19,664 bases of DNA from JBCCRH01 sp039208045 (GCA_039208045.1 JBCCRH010000056.1:1-19664); one strand, 5' to 3'. Positions 1 to 7,804 are shown, numbered from the stretch's first letter. Notes: generated by a model from the sequence alone, not told the origin. Made by a program: numbers and translations.

Positions 1-2367
1 ATGCGCTACTGAGAACTCATACTGAGGCGCAGTGATCGTATGCTCTTGCCAGACTTCTTTTCCCGAAAGGGTATACAACTGTACCGCAGTAATAAGCCCT
101 CTCTGAGAGGCTATGGTGAGCCTTTTATGGGTAGGATTAGGGTAGGCATGGACTGTAGCCTGCGTAGGTTCTGTAGGCGCGCTAGTTTGCACTAAGCTGT
201 CCCGAAATATTACTCTAGTAGTTCTTCCTTCTAGCTCAACGGAAGTGCCATCCTCCAAGAACCCTTTCACATTTTTAAATCGAATAAATGTGGTGTCCAA
301 TGGGGGCAACTCAGGTAAGGGGTCTCGTCTTCTGAGAAAACCTGCTTCTATGACATATGGAAATATGGGTATTTCTTGATCAAAAAAGACGTACGCAAAA
401 TCTGTAGTGCTTCTTTCAGGGAGAGAACGCGTAAATTCTAATAAGGCAGTGTCTGGAAAAAAGCCGTTGCTGAGCGGAAGAATTTCTTCAAAGTATCGGG
501 AATCGTATTCTAGGGAAAAGGCCAACCCATACAAGTCAGGTATCTCATTAAGATAGATTTGCCATATACCGCCACCGGCTAATATGTCTTCAAAATCTCC
601 ATTTAATAGCTCAAGGTATAAGTCGTCCCCCTCATTATAGTTGTCGATGGGGGTGTAGCCGGGTATCGTATAATTATAATGATCCAAAACCACCTCGATA
701 TCAGCTATTTCAATTTCCCCATTCCCATTGGCATCAATGTGCTTAAAATTTGTCCCATCGTACTGCTGCTGTGGCCAATCGGTTGCCGTAATGGGCGACC
801 AAAAGTAGGGATCAGCTCGACTGGGCCCTGATTGGCCCAATGCCAGTGCGATGGGTAATAAGTCGCAATGATTGGCAATTCCATCTGCATTTGTATCTCC
901 AACGTATAAGCAGTCTGTTTCACAGTAATCTGGCAGAAAACAGCTATTTGCAAACTTTATATCATACGACATTTGCAACTGCTCAATACCATTATACATT
1001 GCTTCAATATTATTCGAAACCTCACCAGATGGCTCTCGGTAGTAGGTATATCCTACATCTATCGTCTCACTCTCACCAGCGGCTAGTGCTCCCAAATACA
1101 TACTACTTACCGATAAATAATCCTGCTCCATCGCCTCTACTGCCGACATCGACCAGCCGGTCGTATCATTGGGGTTATCTGGAAAGGCAAAAGAGACGGG
1201 CATAGCAGTACTTTCCGTATCATACCCTAGCTCTCCAAACTGTAAGGTGCTTCCATCACGCCATCGACCTGTCAAATAGTAATGATACTCAATAGGTGCG
1301 AACGGCTCCACAAAGCCAGGAAAAGGGACGACCCATCCTGGATATGGGCGATAGTAGGTATGATAAGTCAGCTCTTTATTGAGGATGGTCAATGCTTGCA
1401 CCGGTGGATTACTCCCATGACCAGGAAAATCGGTAAAGCTACAGTTCAGTGGCTCCACATTAGAATTATTATAGGCAAAGGTGGTGTTCAGTGCAGGGGC
1501 ACATCCTATGTAGTCATCCAGAAAACACCCAATGCTAAAGTCGGTAAACAGTCCAAAATGGACAGAATCGATAGGGGTACTAGTGCGATTAATGAGTTTG
1601 AAAGAACTAAATAATCCATTATTGAGCAATCTATTTCCTTCGCAGCGCATAGCCCATGCGGTCAATTGTATTTCTACCCCTAAAGGCGTCCCACCTGAAT
1701 ATTGATCGCCCAGATCGTTGAAAACCGTCCATACGATTTGAGCAGGGTAAATGATCGACTGGCTAATCATCGGATAATCGCCATCTGTGGGATTATAAAT
1801 ACCATCTTCATTCGCATCAAAAAATGGAGCATAGGAGGTTCCCATAGCTGGCAATGGAAAGCCATTGTACCATTCAAAGTGAGGATTTCCTTTGCCTGGC
1901 CATGAAAAAATACTATTTATAGGGGTGTCAATGTTATTATTATCTTCAAAATCCACCAAATGCTGATCTACTTCGTGGCGATATACGGACCAGGTTTTAT
2001 TCCAATCATTGCAATTTGGCAGGAGCTCGCCAGATAAGTCCAATGGGCCCGGTAAGTAATCGGATTCCCCAGATGCAATAGCATAATCTTGTGCAGAAAG
2101 CAGCAATGCGCCTGTTGAACTCCGCCCGGATAGCCAAGGGCCATGCGCATAGATGGTAGTTGGCGTACCACTCCCAGTATATGGTACCTGATAGGCACTC
2201 TGAGTATCCTCAGATAGGAATAACGTTCCGGCATTGCTAATGTAGGTACGCACGTTATTGGCGTGGAGCACCGCATTAGCCGTTCCTACAGCGCAATCTT
2301 GGTTTTGGCCCTTTACACACAAAAAGCAATAGAAGCATGTGAAAAGGCAGCATATAGAGCGTCGCAT
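1..2367 (-). CDS. Large secreted protein with dockerin-like pair, cohesin-like domain and type IX sorting domain (3' end beyond window)
   Basis: I translated this frame across the whole interval: 789 codons with no stop, starting at an ATG 9 bases after the peptidase stop, with an in-frame TAG just upstream. The last codons lie beyond the window. Residues 1-20 look like a signal peptide (MRR, then a Cys/Phe/Leu-rich core, then KGQ). Residues 184-195 form a DxNxDG calcium loop. DDYIGC (284-289) and TGRWRDG (366-372) resemble motifs I recall from large Bacteroidota type IX cargo proteins of unknown function. Residues 491-503 fit a dockerin loop (DTNADGIANHCDL), and 545-556 a second (DANGNGEIEIAD). 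Residues about 583-727 look cohesin-like (LYGLAFSLEYD at 612-622, FKNVKGFLEDGTSVEL near the end). YPNPT at 742-746 followed by QLYTLSGKEV begins a type A sorting domain, which usually needs some 30 more residues. Expected location is the cell surface or medium. The molecular function is unknown. Confidence 0.88.
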   Translation of the reverse strand, partial: MRRSICCLFTCFYCFLCVKGQNQDCAVGTANAVLHANNVRTYISNAGTLFLSEDTQSAYQVPYTGSGTPTTIYAHGPWLSGRSSTGALLLSAQDYAIASGESDYLPGPLDLSGELLPNCNDWNKTWSVYRHEVDQHLVDFEDNNNIDTPINSIFSWPGKGNPHFEWYNGFPLPAMGTSYAPFFDANEDGIYNPTDGDYPMISQSIIYPAQIVWTVFNDLGDQYSGGTPLGVEIQLTAWAMRCEGNRLLNNGLFSSFKLINRTSTPIDSVHFGLFTDFSIGCFLDDYIGCAPALNTTFAYNNSNVEPLNCSFTDFPGHGSNPPVQALTILNKELTYHTYYRPYPGWVVPFPGFVEPFAPIEYHYYLTGRWRDGSTLQFGELGYDTESTAMPVSFAFPDNPNDTTGWSMSAVEAMEQDYLSVSSMYLGALAAGESETIDVGYTYYREPSGEVSNNIEAMYNGIEQLQMSYDIKFANSCFLPDYCETDCLYVGDTNADGIANHCDLLPIALALGQSGPSRADPYFWSPITATDWPQQQYDGTNFKHIDANGNGEIEIADIEVVLDHYNYTIPGYTPIDNYNEGDDLYLELLNGDFEDILAGGGIWQIYLNEIPDLYGLAFSLEYDSRYFEEILPLSNGFFPDTALLEFTRSLPERSTTDFAYVFFDQEIPIFPYVIEAGFLRRRDPLPELPPLDTTFIRFKNVKGFLEDGTSVELEGRTTRVIFRDSLVQTSAPTEPTQATVHAYPNPTHKRLTIASQRGLITAVQLYTLSGKEVWQEHTITAPQYEFSVAH

Positions 2368-2376
2368 AATCTATGT

Positions 2377-4302
2377 TTACTCAACCTCCTTCACCGTCTC
2401 GTCCAACCACTTAAAAAACTCTCGTTGCCACACTAGGCTATTCTGAGCCGAAAGCACCCAGTGGTTTTCTTCTGGGAAGTATAGCAGTTTGGACTTTATC
2501 CCTTGCAGTTGCGCCGCCTGAAAAGCTTCTAGTCCTTGCCCAATAGGCACTCTAAAATCTTTTCCTCCTTGGATAATCAAGATGGGCGTATCCCATTGAT
2601 CCACAAAGTTGATCGGATTAAATTCGGCATACGACTTTTGTGCAGCGGCGTTTGATTTGTCCCAGTATGGGCCGCCAATATCCCAGTTCACAAAAAACAA
2701 TTCTTCCGTAGTGCCATACATCGATCGCCAATTAAAAATACCATCGTGGGAAATAAAGGACTTAAAGCGCCCCTCATGCCGAGAAGCCAAGTAGAACACC
2801 GAGTAGCCACCATAACTTGCTCCCACACAACCCAATCGATCCTGATCTACATAAGGCTCTTTAGCCACTGCATCAATGGCAGATAGGTAATCCTTCATAT
2901 TTTGGCCACCATAATCTTTTGATATTTGTTCATTCCACTCCACCCCATAACCGGGCATCCCTCTTCTATTGGGCGCAACAATGATATAGCCATTGGCCGC
3001 CATCAACTGGAAGTTCCAACGGAACGAATAGAATTGCGACAGGGCCCCTTGAGGGCCACCTTGGCAGTACAAAAGCGTAGGATATTTTTTAGCAGGGTCG
3101 AAATCGGGTGGGTAAATTACCCACGTCACCATATCTTTTCCATCGGTCGTTTTGACCATTCGCTTTTCTACCTTAGATAGTTTGATGTTCTTATAGATGG
3201 CATCATTCGCATTTGACAATTGCTTCATGGCGCCTGTGGCGATATGTAGGTTATAAATCTCTGTGGCGTGGTTCATGTCTCTTCTGTACACGATCAGGTG
3301 CTCTCCACTTTGACCGATAATACCATTGACATCAAATTGGCCTTCAGAAATTTGTTTGGGCATGGACGTACTTGTCGCATTGACTGGCACTTCGATTTGA
3401 AAGGCATGGATGGTTCCACCCACCGGCGCATTAAAATAGATTTTTGAGCCATCAGCACTCCAGATAAACCCATTAACAGTACCATCCCAGCCTTTGGTGA
3501 GGTTTAAATCTCCACTGGGCAATCGGACGATAATGTCATTTTTATCTGATTCGTAGCCGTCTCTTTTCATTTGTAGCCAAGCGAGCGTGCCTTTGGATGA
3601 AAAGACAGGATGGGTATCATAACCTTTATTATTGGCGGTAAGGTTAGTGGTTTGTTTCGTTGCTAAATCGTACGCATAGATGTCGGTATTCGTGCTCACT
3701 GCATATTCCGTACCCGCTAATTTTTTAGTGACGTACAACACTTTTTTGGAATCAGGGCTCCAGATATAGTCTTCGTCTCCACCAAAGGGTTTTTGCGGAC
3801 AATCAAAAGGTTTTCCTTCCATCAAATCGATGCCACCATCTTCCGTACTACTCGTCGATTGTAGAAATAAATGACTATAGGCGCCATCTTCCCAGGTATC
3901 CCAATGCCTATAGTTGAGTTGATCATAGATGTACACATTCGATTTAGGCACATCCTTGTAGTGATCGCTACCGCTCACTTTTTGGATTTTCACATCCTTA
4001 CTCACCAACTTCCACTTGCCATCTGGAGATATATTTTTATCGCTCACCAGCTCCCCTACTGCCTCCAGCGTTTTCACCTTGCCACCATCTACCCCGACTG
4101 CAAATAGTTTGCTGGTGCGCTCATTGGTTGTCAAATCAAAAGTGGAGGTGCTGTAAATGACTTGTTGGCCATCTTTACTTAAGCCGACAGCAGAGACTCT
4201 GTTTAATTCCAGGAGCTGCTTGGGGGTCATCACTTTCGATTGGCTGATGCCAAAGGTTGCCATAGTGATAAGGCAGAGTATGAATAGTAGTATCTTTTTC
4301 AT
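2377..4302 (-). CDS. S9-family serine peptidase (prolyl oligopeptidase/DPP5-like), exported
   Basis: This 641-residue protein has the S9 peptidase layout: an N-terminal signal peptide (MKKILLFILCLITMATFG, about 1-20), a beta-propeller-like region (about 30-380) and a C-terminal alpha/beta hydrolase domain (about 390-640). The catalytic residues are visible: Ser496 in GASYGG, Asp582 in GGKDFRVP and His614 in EENHW. Such enzymes release dipeptides or cleave short peptides, and in Bacteroidota they are usually periplasmic. The C-terminal stretch resembles dipeptidyl-peptidase 5/acylaminoacyl-peptidase members, but the exact specificity cannot be read from the sequence. It starts 102 bases after rplQ, beyond a terminator, so it probably has its own promoter, although I could not identify one. 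The next gene starts only 9 bases after its stop, suggesting co-transcription. Confidence 0.93.
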   Translation of the reverse strand: MKKILLFILCLITMATFGISQSKVMTPKQLLELNRVSAVGLSKDGQQVIYSTSTFDLTTNERTSKLFAVGVDGGKVKTLEAVGELVSDKNISPDGKWKLVSKDVKIQKVSGSDHYKDVPKSNVYIYDQLNYRHWDTWEDGAYSHLFLQSTSSTEDGGIDLMEGKPFDCPQKPFGGDEDYIWSPDSKKVLYVTKKLAGTEYAVSTNTDIYAYDLATKQTTNLTANNKGYDTHPVFSSKGTLAWLQMKRDGYESDKNDIIVRLPSGDLNLTKGWDGTVNGFIWSADGSKIYFNAPVGGTIHAFQIEVPVNATSTSMPKQISEGQFDVNGIIGQSGEHLIVYRRDMNHATEIYNLHIATGAMKQLSNANDAIYKNIKLSKVEKRMVKTTDGKDMVTWVIYPPDFDPAKKYPTLLYCQGGPQGALSQFYSFRWNFQLMAANGYIIVAPNRRGMPGYGVEWNEQISKDYGGQNMKDYLSAIDAVAKEPYVDQDRLGCVGASYGGYSVFYLASRHEGRFKSFISHDGIFNWRSMYGTTEELFFVNWDIGGPYWDKSNAAAQKSYAEFNPINFVDQWDTPILIIQGGKDFRVPIGQGLEAFQAAQLQGIKSKLLYFPEENHWVLSAQNSLVWQREFFKWLDETVKEVE

Positions 4303-4332
4303 GATTCATTTTTGAGTAAGGTAACTAAAACA

Positions 4333-4369
4333 AATCCCGAACTCTCGACAAAATCGAAAATTCGGGATT
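4333..4369 (-). terminator. Intrinsic terminator after rplQ
   Basis: The arms AATCCCGAA (4333-4341) and TTCGGGATT (4361-4369) are perfect inverted repeats. Read as minus-strand RNA, the inner bases continue the stem with two G-U wobbles and an A-U pair, then UCGA/UCGA, giving a continuous 16-bp stem with a five-base UUUUG loop. The tail is UGUUUUAG. In plus-strand RNA the wobble positions become A/C mismatches and no U tract follows, so the element fits the minus strand. It lies in the 102-base gap between rplQ and the S9 peptidase gene and probably ends the ribosomal operon. Confidence 0.75.
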
Positions 4370-4404
4370 ATTATTACTTCCTAATGGAAGGCTTGGAAAA
4401 GAAT

Positions 4405-5016
4405 TTATTCTTCTTTCTTTTCTTCTGTATCGCCATCTATAGCCTCCTCAATCGCATCCTGAGCCTCTTCAATCACTTCTTCCGCTTGCTCTACTGCATC
4501 TTCTACTTCTTCGACCACTTCAGCTACTTCCTCCTCTACAACTGCCGTTTCAGCAGCAGCTACTGCAGCAGTCTCATTGCCACCACCGCCACCACGACGT
4601 CTACGACGACGCTTCTTACCAGTAGACTTGCTCTCGCCAGTACCACTTGTATATACATCATTAAAGTCAACAAATTCAATCATGGCCATTTCTGCACCAT
4701 CACCTTTACGCCATCCGATCTTCAAGACACGTACATAGCCACCTGGACGCTCGCCTACTTTGGGGCCGATCGTTTCGAATAGCTCCGTTACAGCATGTTT
4801 GTTTTGCAAATAGCTGAATACCACTCTTCGAGAGTGCATGGTATTGGCTTTTGACTTCGTTACCAATGGCTCGATGAACTTACGTAATGCTCTTGCTTTC
4901 GCCAATGTAGTGTTAATACGTTTGTGTTCCACTAGAGCGATAGCCAAATTGCGCAACAGTGCTTTACGGTGCGCCGACTTTCTACCGAGATGGTTGAATT
5001 TTTTACCGTGTCTCAT
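4405..5016 (-). CDS. rplQ: 50S ribosomal protein L17 with long acidic C-terminal tail
   Basis: The first 120 or so residues are a standard L17 core (MRHGKKFNHLGR at the start, RINTTLAKARALR near 33-45, GGYVRVLKI near 92-100). L17 sits near the peptide exit side of the large subunit. The protein has 203 residues against roughly 120-130 for most bacterial L17. The extra part is a basic run (KKRRRRRRR, 134-141), a run of five glycines, then about 57 residues rich in Glu, Ala and Val that could form a helix. It is the last gene of the alpha part of the cluster, 93 bases after rpoA and followed by a terminator. Tails on L17 are known in Bacteroidota; a role for this one is not evident. Confidence 0.97.
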   Translation of the reverse strand: MRHGKKFNHLGRKSAHRKALLRNLAIALVEHKRINTTLAKARALRKFIEPLVTKSKANTMHSRRVVFSYLQNKHAVTELFETIGPKVGERPGGYVRVLKIGWRKGDGAEMAMIEFVDFNDVYTSGTGESKSTGKKRRRRRRGGGGGNETAAVAAAETAVVEEEVAEVVEEVEDAVEQAEEVIEEAQDAIEEAIDGDTEEKKEE

Positions 5017-5049
5017 GATTAATGTTGTTTACTTCGCAACACCTCATTC

Positions 5050-5101
5050 CAATAAGGAAACCGGTTATTGCATTATTGTTATTAGAAGCCTCAAAGGAGG
5101 C
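5050..5101 (-). other. Small inverted repeats in the rpoA-rplQ spacer
   Basis: The 93-base gap contains GCCTC/GAGGC (5088-5092 and 5097-5101) with a four-base loop, and CAATAA/TTATTG (5050-5055 and 5065-5070) around the palindrome AACCGGTT. Both could fold in the rpoA-rplQ mRNA. The U tract after the first is too short for a convincing terminator. They may affect mRNA processing or stability, or may be chance. Confidence 0.35.
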
Positions 5102-5109
5102 CCATTAAA

Positions 5110-6108
5110 TTACTCTTCGTCGAGTTTGTACTTAGAGAGATCCATCCCAAAGGTGAGACCCTTATCCTGTAATAGCTCTTCGATTTCCACTAATGACTTC
5201 TTTCCGAAGTTTCTAAACTTCAGTAATTCGTGCGTATCGTAGCGTACCAATTCTGCCAGCGTGTTAATTTTTGCTGCCTTCAGGCAATTGTATGCACGTA
5301 CAGATAAGTCGAGGTCTTCCAGAGAAGTCTTCAACAACTTACGCATGTGTAAGATATGCTCATCTACGATATTATCTTCACGGCTTGATGCATCATCGAA
5401 GGTGATGTTTTCATCAGTAATTAGCATCAAGTGTTGAATCAAAATACGTGAAGCTTCCTTAATGGCATCTTCCGGGTGGATAGTACCATCCGTCTTCACC
5501 TCAATAGAAAGCTTTTCATAATCCGTACGCTGCCCTACACGTGTATTTTCCACGCGGTATGCTACGTTTTTGATCGGAGTGTAGATGGCATCTACTGGGA
5601 TAACACCAATGGGTGCATCTTTCGGCAAGTTTTCATCTGCTGGTAGGTAACCACGGCCTTTAGTGATGGTCAACTCCATCTCCAAGTTTACGAATGGCTC
5701 CATGTGACAAATCAATAAATCAGGATTCATCACTTTAAATACATTAGTATGCTCTTCTATATCTCCTGCCTTAAACTCTTCCTTACCAGTAATCGTTAGG
5801 TAGACTTTTTCGCTTGATATTTCTTCATCAGCAATTAATTGCTTGAGTCGAACCTGCTTTAGGTTTAGGATGATTTCTACCACATCTTCTACTACACCAC
5901 GAATAGTGGCAAACTCATGCTCTACTCCTGCGATACGTATCGCAGAAATAGCAAATCCTTCTAAAGAAGAAAGCAAAACGCGTCTTAAAGAATTACCTAC
6001 TGTTTGTCCGAAGCCAGGCTCAAGTGGTTTAAATTCAAAAAGTCCTTCAAAATCGTCGGACTTCTGCATTACAATTTTATCTGGCTTCTGGAAATTTAAA
6101 ATGCTCAT
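5110..6108 (-). CDS. rpoA: DNA-directed RNA polymerase subunit alpha
   Basis: This is the 332-residue alpha subunit, a length normal for bacteria. The N-terminal assembly domain (about 1-230) carries the dimer-forming segment GFGQTVGNSLRRVLLSSLEG near residues 33-52. After a linker, the C-terminal domain (about 258-332) has LDLSVRAYNCLKAAKI and RNFGKKSLVEIEELL, the helix-hairpin-helix part that contacts upstream DNA and regulators. It lies between rpsD and rplQ, as in most bacteria. The 85-base gap before it holds a strong hairpin that may set its expression relative to the ribosomal genes. Confidence 0.98.
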   Translation of the reverse strand: MSILNFQKPDKIVMQKSDDFEGLFEFKPLEPGFGQTVGNSLRRVLLSSLEGFAISAIRIAGVEHEFATIRGVVEDVVEIILNLKQVRLKQLIADEEISSEKVYLTITGKEEFKAGDIEEHTNVFKVMNPDLLICHMEPFVNLEMELTITKGRGYLPADENLPKDAPIGVIPVDAIYTPIKNVAYRVENTRVGQRTDYEKLSIEVKTDGTIHPEDAIKEASRILIQHLMLITDENITFDDASSREDNIVDEHILHMRKLLKTSLEDLDLSVRAYNCLKAAKINTLAELVRYDTHELLKFRNFGKKSLVEIEELLQDKGLTFGMDLSKYKLDEE

Positions 6109-6151
6109 AAGCTATATTAAGAGAATTAACTTAGCGGTTGATAATAACGCC

Positions 6152-6183
6152 AACAAAGATTGCTGCAAGCAACAATCTTTGTT
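6152..6183 (-). other. Stable RNA hairpin between rpsD and rpoA
   Basis: The arms AACAAAGATTG (6152-6162) and CAATCTTTGTT (6173-6183) are perfect inverted repeats. In minus-strand RNA a U-G wobble, a U-A and a G-C pair extend them to a 14-bp stem closed by a CUUG tetraloop. In plus-strand RNA the wobble becomes a C/A mismatch. The hairpin starts 10 bases after the rpsD stop. It has no U tract on the minus strand, so it does not look like a full terminator there. A processing, stability or attenuation element is the likeliest reading. On the plus strand seven T's follow the stem, so it could also stop antisense transcription. Confidence 0.65.
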
Positions 6184-6193
6184 TTTTTAGTTT

Positions 6194-6805
6194 TTACTTC
6201 GAGTACAATTCCACAATCAACTGCTCGTTGATTTTCTCTGGTATTTGTTCTCTACTTGGATATTCTAGGAAAACGCCCTGCATCTTATCAGGGTTGAACT
6301 CTAACCACTGGAACTTGCGCACATCAGACTTTGCACCCACACTATCACGCACTACACTTAGCGACTGCGACTTTCCACGAACGGAAATCACATCTCCTTC
6401 GCGCAACTGGCAAGAAGGAATATTGGTAACCACACCATTTACAGTAACGTGCTTATGCGTTACCAACTGACGTGCAGCGCGACGGGTCGGAGCAAGACCA
6501 AGACGAAAGACTGTATTATCCAATCTTGCCTCTAACAACTGCAACAAATTCTCACCAGTTACCCCTTTTCTTCTACTTGCAGTTTCAAAAAGATTACGGA
6601 ACTGACGCTCTAGTACACCATAGGTATACTTTGCCTTCTGCTTTTCCATTAACTGCAAAGCATAATCTGACTTCTGCTTTCTTCTTCTGTTGTTACCATG
6701 TTGTCCCGGAGGATATTTTCTACGCTCGAATGCTTTATCGTAGCCGTATATTGATTCTCCGAAAGCCCTAGATTTTTTTGTCTTGGGTCCTGTATATCTA
6801 GCCAT
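6194..6805 (-). CDS. rpsD: 30S ribosomal protein S4
   Basis: This 203-residue protein is a full-length S4, a primary 16S rRNA binder that nucleates 30S assembly. Visible marks are MARYTGPKTKKSR at the start, YPPGQHG near 32-38 and the S4 RNA-binding domain around LLEARLDNTVFRLGLAPTRR. There is no Cys cluster near the N terminus, so this is the zinc-free form. In other bacteria S4 represses translation of its own operon; the sequence here does not show a known S4 target. It sits 29 bases after rpsK. Confidence 0.98.
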   Translation of the reverse strand: MARYTGPKTKKSRAFGESIYGYDKAFERRKYPPGQHGNNRRRKQKSDYALQLMEKQKAKYTYGVLERQFRNLFETASRRKGVTGENLLQLLEARLDNTVFRLGLAPTRRAARQLVTHKHVTVNGVVTNIPSCQLREGDVISVRGKSQSLSVVRDSVGAKSDVRKFQWLEFNPDKMQGVFLEYPSREQIPEKINEQLIVELYSK

Positions 6806-6834
6806 GTTGACTTAAATTTTCGTCGCTTATTGAT

Positions 6835-7221
6835 TTATACTCTTCTCTTCTTGGGCGGGCGGCATCCATTGTGAGGTACTGGCGTAACATCACGAATGAT
6901 AGACACCTTGATACCAGCACCGTCAATAGCACGTATTGCAGCCTCTCTTCCTGATCCAGGGCCCTTTACATATACCTGCACCGTACGAAGACCTGCCTCA
7001 TAAGCCGTTCTAGAGGCATCAGAAGCAGCTACCTGTGCAGCATAAGGTGTATTTTTCTTAGACCCTCTGAAGCCAGCCTTACCAGCTGAGGCCCAAGAAA
7101 TTACTTGCCCTTTCTTATTAGTCAAAGAAATGATGATATTATTGAAAGAAGCTTTTATGTAAGCAAACCCTTCTGGATCAACTTTAACCTTTCTCTTCTT
7201 TGCTTTTTTAGACTTTGCCAT
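6835..7221 (-). CDS. rpsK: 30S ribosomal protein S11
   Basis: S11 lines the mRNA path on the 30S platform, next to the E site. The C-terminal signature is clear: VKGPGSGREAAIRAI and IRDVTPVPHNGCRPPKKRRV. The open frame could begin at a GTG at 7224, but the ATG at 7221 gives MAKSKKAKKRKV, the usual start, so I chose it (128 residues). The gap after rpsM is then 49 bases. Length and order match the alpha operon. Confidence 0.97.
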   Translation of the reverse strand: MAKSKKAKKRKVKVDPEGFAYIKASFNNIIISLTNKKGQVISWASAGKAGFRGSKKNTPYAAQVAASDASRTAYEAGLRTVQVYVKGPGSGREAAIRAIDGAGIKVSIIRDVTPVPHNGCRPPKKRRV

Positions 7222-7270
7222 CACTTAAAATTGTGGATTGCTTAATTCCCTAAGCAAGGATTTATAAAAA

Positions 7271-7648
7271 TTACTTAGTAACCTTTTTCTTGTTAGCTAC
7301 CGTCTTACGCTTACCCTTACGCGTACGTGCATTGGTTTGCGTGCGTTGACCACGTAAAGGCAATCCTTTACGATGGCGTAGACCACGATAGCAGCCAATA
7401 TCCATCAAGCGCTTGATATTCATTTGGATTTCAGAACGCAATTCTCCCTCTACCGTATATTCGTTCGTGATCAATTGTGAAATAGAGCGAATATTTTCGT
7501 CGGTCCAGTCTATCACCTTGGTGCTGTGATCGATGTCACATCTGTCCAAAATCTCCTTAGCACGTGATACACCTATTCCATAGATATAAGTGAGTGCAAT
7601 TACTCCACGTTTGTTTCTTGGCAAATCATTACCTGCTATACGAGCCAT
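7271..7648 (-). CDS. rpsM: 30S ribosomal protein S13
   Basis: S13 sits in the head of the small subunit and contacts the P-site tRNA and the large subunit. The 125-residue sequence begins MARIAGNDLPRNKRGVIALT and ends with the basic tail that reaches the tRNA: GLRHRKGLPLRGQRTQTNAR followed by TRKGKRKT. The helix-two-turn-helix region near residues 15-60 is intact (YIYGIGVSRAKEIL). It lies 31 bases after rpmJ, as expected at the head of the alpha operon. Confidence 0.98.
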   Translation of the reverse strand: MARIAGNDLPRNKRGVIALTYIYGIGVSRAKEILDRCDIDHSTKVIDWTDENIRSISQLITNEYTVEGELRSEIQMNIKRLMDIGCYRGLRHRKGLPLRGQRTQTNARTRKGKRKTVANKKKVTK

Positions 7649-7679
7649 ATATCCTTCAGTTTATAAATTCGCTATAGAA

Positions 7680-7796
7680 TTATCCTTGACGTTGCTTGAA
7701 CTTAGTATTTTTCTTGTTGATAACATAAAGCTTCCCTTTGCGTCTTACAATCTTGCAATCAGCAGAGCGTTTCTTGATTGAAGCTTTTACTTTCAT
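7680..7796 (-). CDS. rpmJ: 50S ribosomal protein L36 (zinc-ligand-poor form)
   Basis: I read this 38-residue gene directly; it starts MKVKASIKKRSADCKIVRRK and ends KFKQRQG. The start ATG lies 8 bases after the infA stop and the stop codon is TAA. L36 helps stabilise 23S rRNA late in 50S assembly. In the zinc-binding form there are Cys residues at 11, 14 and 27 and a His near 33. Here the corresponding residues are Ser11, Cys14, Asn27 and Phe33, so three of four ligands are missing. This zinc-free form is usual in Bacteroidota, so it is a lineage mark rather than a defect. Confidence 0.95.
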   Translation of the reverse strand: MKVKASIKKRSADCKIVRRKGKLYVINKKNTKFKQRQG

Positions 7797-7804
7797 GATA
7801 ACTA

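Noticed and set aside
840..1905. Several plus-strand open frames (840-1205, 1282-1614, 1702-1905)
   Set aside because: They are antisense to the continuous 789-codon minus-strand frame, which has a signal peptide and a sorting domain. Their products have no recognisable features.
705..2276. Minus-strand open frames at 705-953 and 1968-2276 in another reading frame
   Set aside because: They overlap the long secreted-protein frame out of phase and show no domain; no sign of a frameshift was found in the long frame.
4303..4332. Promoter for the S9 peptidase
   Set aside because: A TTTG occurs, but no TAnnTTTG box was found at a suitable distance; I could not support a call.
4312..4782. 156-codon plus-strand open frame antisense to rplQ
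   Set aside because: It overlaps the low-complexity L17 tail and encodes a Phe/Ser/Thr-rich product with no recognisable domain; rplQ explains the sequence.
7222..7224. GTG start for rpsK giving one extra residue
   Set aside because: The ATG right after it gives the usual MAKSKK start of the family.
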